64,000 nt of DNA from Promethearchaeota archaeon. Its GTDB lineage: Archaea; Asgardarchaeota; Lokiarchaeia; Sigyniarchaeales; SOKP01. The position numbers and the translations under genes were made by a program. How positions within the stretch are numbered: position 1 is the first letter of the stretch; the number at the start of each line of letters is the position of its first letter. Where the stretch lies: positions 160,403 to 224,402 of the forward strand of contig JAHPZJ010000028.1 of assembly GCA_019058245.1 (NCBI GenBank). Reading direction: 5' to 3'. This document shows positions 1-7,854 of this stretch, in pieces. The notes under the pieces were generated by a model that ran no database searches, was not told where the DNA came from, and saw only the letters and a list, made by a program, of their open reading frames with translations.

Positions 1-1
1 G

Positions 2-289
2 GGTCATATGACAATCTATCTGACTAGAACAGATGAAGATAACTTTTGGAAACGACCTTTTCCCTCAAAAATCCTCTTAATTGCCTGTGAATCAACTCAA
101 GTGGTTGCTACAATAATTGCTGCTGTAGGTCTAGGTAATTTAATGTCACCAATCGGTTGGGCTTTGGCAGGCTTTATTTGGTTGTTTGCTTTTATTGCAT
201 TTGTTGGCAATAACTTTCTAAAGGTTGGAACGTTAAAATTGTTGAATAGAAGATCTGCTAAAAAAAAAGATTTCAGACTAAAGAATTGA
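2..289 (+). CDS. P-type cation (H+) ATPase, C-terminal fragment
   Basis: This is the last ~95 residues of a larger protein whose 5' part lies before the window; the frame stays open to the first base, so the ATG at 8 is internal. The sequence has a Leu-Thr-Arg-Thr segment, a Phe-Trp followed by a Pro-Ser-Lys-Ile-Leu stretch, then two hydrophobic helices (about residues 22-46 and 50-70) and a basic tail. That pattern matches the membrane-embedded end of plasma-membrane-type (P3A) proton ATPases found in some archaea. These pump H+ or another cation out of the cell using ATP. The catalytic DKTGT region is not in the window, so ion specificity cannot be judged. Confidence 0.6.
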   Translation, partial: GHMTIYLTRTDEDNFWKRPFPSKILLIACESTQVVATIIAAVGLGNLMSPIGWALAGFIWLFAFIAFVGNNFLKVGTLKLLNRRSAKKKDFRLKN

Positions 290-396
290 AATTTAGAAAT
301 TGAAATTTAGAGTTTAATAACACATTTCCTTTTTTTTTATGATTTTTAATCTAAATATGAACTAAATTAATTTTATCTAAAAAAAAAGTTGAAAAA

Positions 397-876
397 TTAT
401 TTTCTAATAATTAGGATATCACAGGGTACATGTCTTAAAACTTTCTCTGCAACAGAACCAAGTAAGATTTCTTCTAAAATAGAATGAGTACCTTTACTCC
501 CAATAATAACGAGATCAATATTTTCTTCCTTTACTGTTTTTATAATGTAAGATACTGGTCCATCTGAAAAAACTAACCTACCTTCAATTTGTATTCCTTC
601 TTCTAAAAAGATTTCTTTAGCTCTATCTATAATAGCTTGAGCATTTAATTCATATACTTCTTTTATTCTTTTTATATCAGGATCTGAAATCCTGTAGATA
701 TGAGGTATGGCAAATGATGGTGCCATAAACATTCCATTTGGTTCTGCATGATGTTCTACTGAATGAAATACAATCACTTCACAATTACTTGATTTTTGAA
801 TATCTATTGATTTTAATAAAGCCTTATAAGAAAGTTCTGATCCATCAATACCAATTAATATTTTTTTATAGATAAT
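397..876 (-). CDS. Universal stress protein (UspA family)
   Basis: UspA-fold nucleotide-binding stress protein of about 159 residues. The C-terminal half carries the ATP-loop signature (GSKG then GS, separated by 10 residues, one more than usual), followed by EKVLRHVPCDILII. The first recognised start codon is a GTG at 777, which would remove the first beta strand. The reading frame upstream of it encodes YKKILIGIDGSELSYKALLK, the canonical Usp N-terminus, and stays open back to a TGA at 880-882. There is no ATG, GTG or TTG in that stretch. The best start is an ATT at 876, four bases after a GGTG that could pair with 16S rRNA. The start is inferred; the family is secure. Confidence 0.85.
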   Translation of the reverse strand: MIYKKILIGIDGSELSYKALLKSIDIQKSSNCEVIVFHSVEHHAEPNGMFMAPSFAIPHIYRISDPDIKRIKEVYELNAQAIIDRAKEIFLEEGIQIEGRLVFSDGPVSYIIKTVKEENIDLVIIGSKGTHSILEEILLGSVAEKVLRHVPCDILIIRK

Positions 877-995
877 AAATCACCTTATTGAACTTTTATT
901 ACTAAAAACAAATAAACTTCTATTAAAGAATATTGTTTATAATTTTTAAAAAAAACAAAAAATATTTAGTATTATAGAAATGAAATAAATTGATC

Positions 996-2270
996 ATGAT
1001 TAATAAAAAAGAATCTCAGGAAAATTCTAGTTTAAACAAAGAAAGATTTCTCAATTATATAAATACTTTTGACTTTCCGAGATTAGCTGGAACTGAAGGA
1101 GAGAAAAAAGCTGTTAATCTAACAATAACAACTTTCAAAGAAAAAGATTTTAATAAGGATCAAATTTTTACCCAAAATTTTGATTTCTCAACATTTTATT
1201 CAACATCTATGATGAAAATAATCATTCTAATGAATTTAATCTTTATAGCAATTATTTATTTAATAAAATATTTGTATCCCTTTCTAACTTTTTTTTCTAT
1301 CTTGATTTTATTATTAATTTTTTTTTCTATGCTTAAAGTATTAAAACATCCTGAGCTTAAGGGGTTCTGGGAAAAATATTTTGGACATTTCGTTAGTGCT
1401 ACAAATGTTTTTGTAAAAATACCTGCTACTAACGTGTCATCTCAAAAAATAGGAAATATAATAGTTTCAGCTCATTTAGATTCGAAATCTCAATCTTTTA
1501 AAACTATATGGAGGGTAATTTTAATTAGAATATGGTTATATAGCGAAATTTTCTTGTTTTTGTTTTATATCTTCTTTTTAATAGATTACCATTTTTATGT
1601 GCAAATAAATAGAATTTTAGAAATTTTATGGGAAATTTCTATTATTATTGGAACAATTTTGACAGTTGCTTCAAATGTCTTTTTATTATTTCTTAATATT
1701 AAAAATGATTCACCAGGCTCCTTAGATAACGCTACTGGTATGGCAATTGTATTTGAGTTGAGTTCTTTTTTTAAAAGTAATCCACTTCATAATTTTAATT
1801 TATGGTTTTGTCAATTTTCAGCAGAAGAGATAGGAACAATGGGTTCTAGAGAATTTTTAGATATGTATGATAAGAAATTTACTAAAAATTATACTTATCA
1901 AATTAATTTTGATATGGTTTCAATAGCCAATAATAAGAGTAATTTTATAGAATATATCAAATCTTATGGCATTGTTCCAAGGAAAAAAATTTCACCAATA
2001 TTAAGTCAATATTTTATTAATTCAGCTGAAATTGAAAGGGTGAATTATCATGGATTTCATGTTGCTCTTGGTGCCCATACAGATTCAATACCCTTTCATT
2101 TACGAAAATTTGATTCTATTGATATCACTACGAGAGCTGCAGCAAAATATACCCATAGTGCAGAAGATACTCCAGATAAAGTAGATCCCCAAATTCTCTT
2201 TGAGGTTTATAAGGTTGTTCGATTATTGATACAATCAATTGATAAAGACTATAATAAATTGATTAAATAA
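996..2270 (+). CDS. Membrane-embedded M28-family zinc peptidase
   Basis: Metallo-aminopeptidase-like protein of 424 residues. Numbering from the ATG at 996, the M28 metal ligands are readable: AHLD (His160, Asp162), DNATG (Asp244), SAEE (Glu277/278), NFDM (Asp306) and GAHTDS (His361). Two hydrophobic blocks occur. One (about 74-115) lies before the catalytic core. The other (about 174-236) lies between the first and second metal-binding motifs, where ordinary M28 enzymes have only a short loop. The enzyme is therefore probably membrane-bound. A TTG at 990 is an alternative start, but the ATG is preferred. It is convergent with the next gene. The substrate is unknown. Confidence 0.8.
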   Translation: MINKKESQENSSLNKERFLNYINTFDFPRLAGTEGEKKAVNLTITTFKEKDFNKDQIFTQNFDFSTFYSTSMMKIIILMNLIFIAIIYLIKYLYPFLTFFSILILLLIFFSMLKVLKHPELKGFWEKYFGHFVSATNVFVKIPATNVSSQKIGNIIVSAHLDSKSQSFKTIWRVILIRIWLYSEIFLFLFYIFFLIDYHFYVQINRILEILWEISIIIGTILTVASNVFLLFLNIKNDSPGSLDNATGMAIVFELSSFFKSNPLHNFNLWFCQFSAEEIGTMGSREFLDMYDKKFTKNYTYQINFDMVSIANNKSNFIEYIKSYGIVPRKKISPILSQYFINSAEIERVNYHGFHVALGAHTDSIPFHLRKFDSIDITTRAAAKYTHSAEDTPDKVDPQILFEVYKVVRLLIQSIDKDYNKLIK

Positions 2271-2292
2271 ATCTATATAGTTTAGTTTTTCT

Positions 2293-4032
2293 TTAAATGT
2301 GAAGTAAACGCACAATAGAGCCAAATCCTAATATCGTTGAGACTACTGAGCCAAAGAATATTTGAACAATTATAAAAGAACTTATCATAACAGAACTGAA
2401 TTTATTAGTTCTTTCATAGATAATTGAGTTCATTACCATAACTGCTAAAAATATTAAATAGGTAACAAGCATCCCACTGATAAGAAATAATGTATTGGAA
2501 AAATAAATTAGTATAAAAATATTAATCATTTCCATTAATGATGTAATTATTGTTTTATTCGATGGAGATATTATAAATTTGAGATTAGGATAAATAATTT
2601 TTCTATAAAAGATCTCCATGGCTAAATAAAATGGATAAATACTAAAAGTTAAAATATATGACAAAAAATTTCTTGGAGAAAAAAATGCGAAAGGATAGGA
2701 AAGTGATAGAGCAATATAAAGTGATAAAAATATAAAAGAGGCAAACAATGAAAACAAAATAACATTTTTGTGAAACTGCGATTTAATTTCGTCTTTCAAC
2801 CTTAATTCTATGTATGTAGCTATTTTTTCACCTTTAACTTCAGCAGTAATTATATATTTTATTATTATATATAGAAAATACAATAAAAGGATAAGAATAG
2901 GAGTAACAAGCAATCCAAGTATTCCTATCGTTTTTAACATAGATATCCAAAGAGTTAGAAAACCTATAAAGTATAAACAGACTATAATAACACTCTTTTT
3001 ATTTGAATTTTTTTTTGTTTTATCACTATTCTTTATTTCATAATCCTTTTTTGAATAATCTTTAATTGAAAAATATTTAAATGAATATTTTATGATTGAT
3101 AAAGTCGTTAAAAATAATCCTATAAAGCTTAAACCTAGTAAAATGTAAGTTATCTGGTAGGATAAGTTAATAGGCCCATTATTTGTTTCGGAATGGAAAA
3201 AATTTAATTCAAACCATTTTATTGTTTCAATAATTACTTCATCTGAAAATAAATAGTGGGGGCCTCCAAATAAATGGTTTTTAATTTCTAATAGTTTACA
3301 ATTTGTTAAGTTTTTCGCGACTAAGGCATTTTTTTCAAAGGGAACTGTTGTATCATAAATGGATTGAATAACCAATAAATTAGTTGGATTATTTTCATTA
3401 ATGATTTTGGTGGGTATAAAATCCATAAATGGATGATCTTCAGTAATTCCAAAATAAGACGCAGAAAAGTTAACTAGACCTGCCCAAGTAACGGTTGTCT
3501 TAAATCTATCATCCATTGCACTATTCATTAAAACCACCATACCCCCTAATGAATGCCCAATTAATCCAATTTGAGATATATTTATCCTTGCAAAAAAAGA
3601 CATTTGTGATAACTTATCTAAAAATCTAGAACAATCTTGAGCTATAGCAGGAACATTCGTCTGGTTCATATAAGGATTTGGGTTTATCTCCAAAATGTGA
3701 CCCCCACTTTCTCCCTCGCCTCTATAGTCGATACTTGCAACATAAAATCCTCTTTTAGTAAATTCATTGGGTATTCTCGGATCTAAATCTCTTTGACTAC
3801 CTAATCCATGAGCAAAGATTATCAATGGGGATTTTTGCTGAAACTGCAATTTTTTTGTCGGATGGTAAAGATTTGCATAAAGAGTGCTATTATATGATTT
3901 AAAAGTTATCCTCTCGTAAAATATATAACTTTCAGATCTTAAAGCAAATAAAGAACTTACAGAAATCATAAAAAATATAATTGAAGATATCAAAAACCAA
4001 TGATGTTTCCACATTATTTTCTTTTTAATCAT
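2293..4032 (-). CDS. Membrane-anchored alpha/beta hydrolase with C-terminal multi-helix domain
   Basis: The protein has 579 residues. An N-terminal helix (about 12-30) anchors an alpha/beta-hydrolase domain (about 40-280) that should face outside. Readable motifs are FAHGLGS (oxyanion strand), DYRGEGES, GHSLGG (Ser nucleophile), an Asp in the IYDTTVP segment and a His in GGPHY, which together form a credible catalytic triad. The second half (about 290-579) contains roughly eight hydrophobic helices with no motif I recognise. This resembles dienelactone-hydrolase/acyl-peptidase-like enzymes with an added membrane domain. The substrate is unknown. It is transcribed towards the M28 gene, and the two stops are about 20 bp apart. 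Confidence 0.75.
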   Translation of the reverse strand: MIKKKIMWKHHWFLISSIIFFMISVSSLFALRSESYIFYERITFKSYNSTLYANLYHPTKKLQFQQKSPLIIFAHGLGSQRDLDPRIPNEFTKRGFYVASIDYRGEGESGGHILEINPNPYMNQTNVPAIAQDCSRFLDKLSQMSFFARINISQIGLIGHSLGGMVVLMNSAMDDRFKTTVTWAGLVNFSASYFGITEDHPFMDFIPTKIINENNPTNLLVIQSIYDTTVPFEKNALVAKNLTNCKLLEIKNHLFGGPHYLFSDEVIIETIKWFELNFFHSETNNGPINLSYQITYILLGLSFIGLFLTTLSIIKYSFKYFSIKDYSKKDYEIKNSDKTKKNSNKKSVIIVCLYFIGFLTLWISMLKTIGILGLLVTPILILLLYFLYIIIKYIITAEVKGEKIATYIELRLKDEIKSQFHKNVILFSLFASFIFLSLYIALSLSYPFAFFSPRNFLSYILTFSIYPFYLAMEIFYRKIIYPNLKFIISPSNKTIITSLMEMINIFILIYFSNTLFLISGMLVTYLIFLAVMVMNSIIYERTNKFSSVMISSFIIVQIFFGSVVSTILGFGSIVRLLHI

Positions 4033-4431
4033 ATAATTAATACATCAGGAATTATTGCTATTTTTCTAATTTTATTTATGTTAGATACAATTTAATAATC
4101 TTTTAGATTAGAATTTAAAAAAAAATAATGCAACTTAAAAAAATTAAATGATTATTTTATAAAAATATCTTTTCTAGTTTAAGAAATTTCAGAATAAATA
4201 TTCATTTATTAATTGAATTTTAGTTTTAATAGAAATAATTCAACAAATTCTCGCTAATCTTATTATTTATTATTTAAATTCTAATTTGAGATTAAAAATA
4301 TAGAACAATTGACCATTTCGTTTATATAATGTTATTATGGCAGTAATTTTCTTTATAATTTGTAAAGAGTATCTTTATCAACCATGTTTTTTCTATATTG
4401 ATCAATAAACGATATTGAGAGAAGCTGATAT
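4033..4431. other. AT-rich intergenic stretch
   Basis: About 400 bp between the divergently oriented hydrolase gene and the Usp remnant. It consists of A/T runs. I see no conserved reading frame, RNA fold or repeat in it. It presumably holds the promoter of the hydrolase gene. Confidence 0.4.
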
Positions 4432-4524
4432 ATGTTGTATAATAAAATTTTAGTAGCTGTTGAAGAATCAAAGGATGCAATAGATGCGTAGAAAATAGAA
4501 GTTATAGTTCTGTTGTTTAATTAA
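4432..4524 (+). pseudogene. Remnant of a UspA-family gene
   Basis: An ATG at 4432 opens a 19-codon frame reading MLYNKILVAVEESKDAIDA, the standard first strand and helix of a universal stress protein. It then hits TAG at 4489-4491. After the stop the same frame continues KIEVIVLLF, which matches the second Usp strand, and stops again at 4522-4524. The rest of the domain is missing. It looks like a decayed and internally deleted paralogue of the intact Usp gene at 397-876. The alternative is chance resemblance, but the first motif is quite specific. Confidence 0.55.
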
Positions 4525-4562
4525 ATAATATGAATAAGTATTTAATTGCAAGTATGATTTAA

Positions 4563-5678
4563 ATGAAAATTGGAAAGATAAAAGGAATTGTTATTTCATT
4601 ACATATAAGTACTTTACTCATTATTGGGTTAGTAGGTTTTTATGCTGCTGATTTTTATGCTACTCTAACTCAAGAAAGTAATATTTTTAATTTAATAATA
4701 GTTGGTTTAATCAATGGGTTAATTATTTTATTTTCAATTCTGATTCATGAGTTAACACATTCTTTAATTGCTCAAAAATATGGGTTAAAAGTTTCAGAAA
4801 TTGAATTATATCTATTTGGAGGAGTTTCTAAAATAGAACAAGAGCCTAATAATCCAAAGAGTGAGTTAGTTATTTCTATTTTTGGTCCAATCTCCAGTTT
4901 ATTGATTGGTGCTATTTTTTTAGCTACTTTATTTTTAATACCATTCCGTATTAATGCTATTCTTATAGTAACTCTTTTGTATTCTGGAATAACTAATATT
5001 GGATTAGGAATATTTAATCTGATTCCAGCATATCCTATTGATGGTGGAAGGGTACTACGAGCAATACTATGGAATAAAAGACATGATATGCTTTCTGCTA
5101 CGAAAACAGCATCAAAAGTTGGACATTATATTGCATATGGATTAATGGGATATGGATTTATATCAATGCTTTTCTTTGGCTTACTAAATGGTTTATGGTT
5201 AGTAATTATTGCTTCATTTTTAAATAATCAGTCAAGACATGCGTATATTCAAACTTTAAATGAATTTACTTTGTCGAAACTAAGTGTTAAACAGTTGATA
5301 AGATTTCCCGAAGTTGCAATTCCATTTAACAAAACTGTAAGTGAAGCAATTCAGAATTATTTTATTCCATATAATAAAATATATTTTCCAGTTATACAGG
5401 GAGAAAATATAGTTGGTATTATACATCTTGAAGATATAAAAAGGGTTTCAATAAGTCAGAGGGATGAAATAATTGTAGGGTATTTGATGAAAAAAATATC
5501 TCAATTCCCAACACTCAGTCAGAATAAAACAGGAAAGGATGCTTTAATAGAATTAAAGAAAATGAAAGATAGACCACATTTAGTAATTATTAAAGATAAT
5601 ATTCAAAATAATATTATTGGCTATATAGGCGAAGATGATATTCTAACATCTCTAAAATTTTTTCAAAATAACATTTAG
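4563..5678 (+). CDS. Site-2 protease (M50 family) with CBS pair
   Basis: Intramembrane zinc metalloprotease of 371 residues. The HELTH motif (HExxH, about residues 61-65) sits in a transmembrane helix. The second metal-site motif, NLIPAYPIDGGR (an NPDG-type variant), is near residue 153-164. Five to six membrane helices occupy residues 1-225. The remaining ~145 residues form two CBS repeats, the usual C-terminal regulatory module in SpoIVFB-like archaeal and bacterial S2P proteins, which senses adenosine nucleotides. Such enzymes cleave membrane-anchored proteins within the bilayer. The start at ATG 4563 is well placed before the first hydrophobic segment. The neighbours give no hint of the substrate. 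Confidence 0.88.
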   Translation: MKIGKIKGIVISLHISTLLIIGLVGFYAADFYATLTQESNIFNLIIVGLINGLIILFSILIHELTHSLIAQKYGLKVSEIELYLFGGVSKIEQEPNNPKSELVISIFGPISSLLIGAIFLATLFLIPFRINAILIVTLLYSGITNIGLGIFNLIPAYPIDGGRVLRAILWNKRHDMLSATKTASKVGHYIAYGLMGYGFISMLFFGLLNGLWLVIIASFLNNQSRHAYIQTLNEFTLSKLSVKQLIRFPEVAIPFNKTVSEAIQNYFIPYNKIYFPVIQGENIVGIIHLEDIKRVSISQRDEIIVGYLMKKISQFPTLSQNKTGKDALIELKKMKDRPHLVIIKDNIQNNIIGYIGEDDILTSLKFFQNNI

Positions 5679-6110
5679 AGAAAATAAATTCCTTCCGTGA
5701 GAAAAAATAATTACTCTTTATACTACTAATATGTTTTATAATAAGAATTTATTATTTGAAATGGTTTAACGCTATTTATAACATTCTTAAGATTTTTATA
5801 TTTCTTTCTATAGTTTATAAAAACTACACTAAAAACTTATTTTTCAAATTGTTTCTATATGTAATTCTTCTGGTGTAAAGTAGAGATTTATTAATCTCAA
5901 CTGCGAAATTAGTAGTTTGCTAAAACTTTCATATATTGATATCATGTAATTTAATAAAATTTAGATTTATAAGCAATATTAATAAATTTATTAAAAATGA
6001 TAAAAAAAAGAATTTTATTTTTTCAATTTATTAAAAGTAAGCTTATATAGTCATTTCTCTGTTCTACTAATAGAGTTATTTGTTCACAATTAAAAATAAT
6101 GAGGTGAAAA
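5679..6110. other. AT-rich intergenic stretch
   Basis: About 430 bp after the site-2 protease gene. I see no gene or stable fold in it. Its end carries the GAGGTG at 6101-6106 that may be the ribosome binding site of the next gene. Confidence 0.4.
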
Positions 6111-6551
6111 ATAATAATAATTTTATTAGATAGAATATCACTCCATGAATATTCAGCCTCTATTACAACTTATAATCTACAGAACGGTGGAACATTTTCA
6201 GCTGATCTTACAGTAATTCTCGTCTTTCTTCTGATTTGGTTTACCTGTGGATCAATTTTAGCATATTGGGTAAAAAGTGATATGAGAAAGAGAAATCTAG
6301 AAAATAGCTATATGATTTTCTTAATTGTATTAACTAGTTTAATTGGGTTTACATTTTATATAATCTCCACTCGTGGTGATAATGAAGTAGAATTTTTGGA
6401 ACAAGTTGAGAATTTCCCGGATATTGATGAATTTATTAAAGATGAGTTAGAAATAGAATTTCAAGATGAAATTGAAGAAATTAACGAAGAAGAACTTGAA
6501 GATATTATTGAAACAATTATAGAAGTTCCTGAAATTAGAATATTATACTAA
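6111..6551 (+). CDS. Small two-helix membrane protein with acidic tail, non-canonical start
   Basis: The first ATG in frame (6282) yields 89 residues, but that protein would begin inside a conserved-looking motif. Upstream, the same frame stays open to a TGA at 6105-6107 and encodes a complete extra transmembrane helix ending LAYWVKSDMRKR. That resembles the helix-YWV-KDA-KR turn of PLD-nuclease-N-like two-helix membrane proteins. The second helix follows (IFLIVLTSLIGFTFYII), then a strongly acidic tail of about 45 residues. No ATG, GTG or TTG exists between the upstream stop and 6282. The ATA at 6111, four bases after a GGTG, is the best-placed start. Function unknown. Confidence 0.5.
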   Translation: MIIILLDRISLHEYSASITTYNLQNGGTFSADLTVILVFLLIWFTCGSILAYWVKSDMRKRNLENSYMIFLIVLTSLIGFTFYIISTRGDNEVEFLEQVENFPDIDEFIKDELEIEFQDEIEEINEEELEDIIETIIEVPEIRILY

Positions 6552-6575
6552 ATCATAAAATACAATAGATTTAAA

Positions 6576-7817
6576 TTAAACTTTATAATTTATTACTGTT
6601 TTTTTTAATAATTTTATGTAATCCATTAGATGTCGTGTCATTAAAAAATTATTTTTAACATGCTCTCTTCCTGCTTTTCCTATTTTTTCAGCTAGATTAG
6701 GATTTTCTAATAATTTCAAAACGCTCTCGGCACATTCTTCTATATTATTTACTAAATATCCCGTTTTACCATCAATAATTTGTTGTGGGATGCCTCCTAC
6801 ATTTCCTCCTACAACTGGTGTGCCTTTCCATAAGGCTTCACTAACAGTTAAAGCAAAGCCTTCTCTAATTGATTTTTGAATAACAACCTTTGAGATTGTT
6901 TGCAGCGTATTTACTAGTAAACTACTTTCAGCAGTACTTATAATGATATCTGGTTCATTTTTAATATGTTTTAATAATTCCTCATAAATTTTTTGTCCCT
7001 CTGGATCATCTTGAGCCATATTCCCTAACAATATCAATTTACAATCGAATTCTTTTTTTATTATTTTAAATGCTTTTACTACTCCAATAGGGTCTTTCCA
7101 TTTATCAAATCTGGAAATTTGAGTAATTATAGGTTTATCATTTTTAATGCCATACTTTCTAAGATAATGAGTAAGTCTTTTTTGACTTAATTTCTTATTC
7201 TTATCATTAAAAGGATTAATAGAGGGCATTATAATTTCCTGAGGTAGATTAACAATTTGTTTGTATTTTTCTTCAGATACAATCATTGCATCATATTTAT
7301 TAATGAATTTTGAGATAAAATTCCAAACAATTGGATTTCTATTACTAAGATCTATATGGCATCTCCAAATCCAAGGTTGTCTTTTTCTATAAAAATTAAT
7401 AATTGGTAATGGTTGTGGGTCATGGATTATTACACAATCTTTATCACTTAATTGATTAAAAATGGAATTTCTTCGATTAACTTCAAGATATATTCTTTTT
7501 CTCTTACCTGATAGACTTTTTTCAGCACCTTGTAAAGCATTGTGAATTATTTTTGTTGTTGTAAAGAATTCTGGACTTCCTTTAATTTGATGCCATTCTG
7601 TATCAATCCCTAATTCATTCATCATTATTATCAAATCATTTAATATTTCAACGACACCACCACCATATAAAGTAGAATTTACATGAACAATTTTTTTATT
7701 AAATAGAGGTTTAGATTCCTCGATTAAATCATTAATATAATCAAAACCAACTATTTGAGAGAATTGTTTTAATAGTATTTCATTTCCATTAAATTTCTCT
7801 AAATTTTTTGAATACAT
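6576..7817 (-). CDS. treT: Trehalose synthase TreT-type glycosyltransferase (GT4)
   Basis: GT-B fold glycosyltransferase of 413 residues. TreT makes trehalose directly and reversibly from NDP-glucose and glucose. The N-terminal segment VHVNSTLYGGGVVEILNDL (about 45-63), the WHQIKGSPEFF stretch and the donor-site EGFALTVSEALWKGTPVVGG block (about 318-337) match archaeal TreT proteins of the Thermococcus/Pyrococcus type. It lies 37 bp downstream of the otsA-otsB fusion on the same strand and is probably co-transcribed with it. The start ATG at 7817 gives the usual family length. A trehalose phosphorylase activity is the main alternative. Confidence 0.85.
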   Translation of the reverse strand: MYSKNLEKFNGNEILLKQFSQIVGFDYINDLIEESKPLFNKKIVHVNSTLYGGGVVEILNDLIIMMNELGIDTEWHQIKGSPEFFTTTKIIHNALQGAEKSLSGKRKRIYLEVNRRNSIFNQLSDKDCVIIHDPQPLPIINFYRKRQPWIWRCHIDLSNRNPIVWNFISKFINKYDAMIVSEEKYKQIVNLPQEIIMPSINPFNDKNKKLSQKRLTHYLRKYGIKNDKPIITQISRFDKWKDPIGVVKAFKIIKKEFDCKLILLGNMAQDDPEGQKIYEELLKHIKNEPDIIISTAESSLLVNTLQTISKVVIQKSIREGFALTVSEALWKGTPVVGGNVGGIPQQIIDGKTGYLVNNIEECAESVLKLLENPNLAEKIGKAGREHVKNNFLMTRHLMDYIKLLKKTVINYKV

Positions 7818-7854
7818 ACACTTTTACCCAAATTTTATTCATATTATTATTTTA

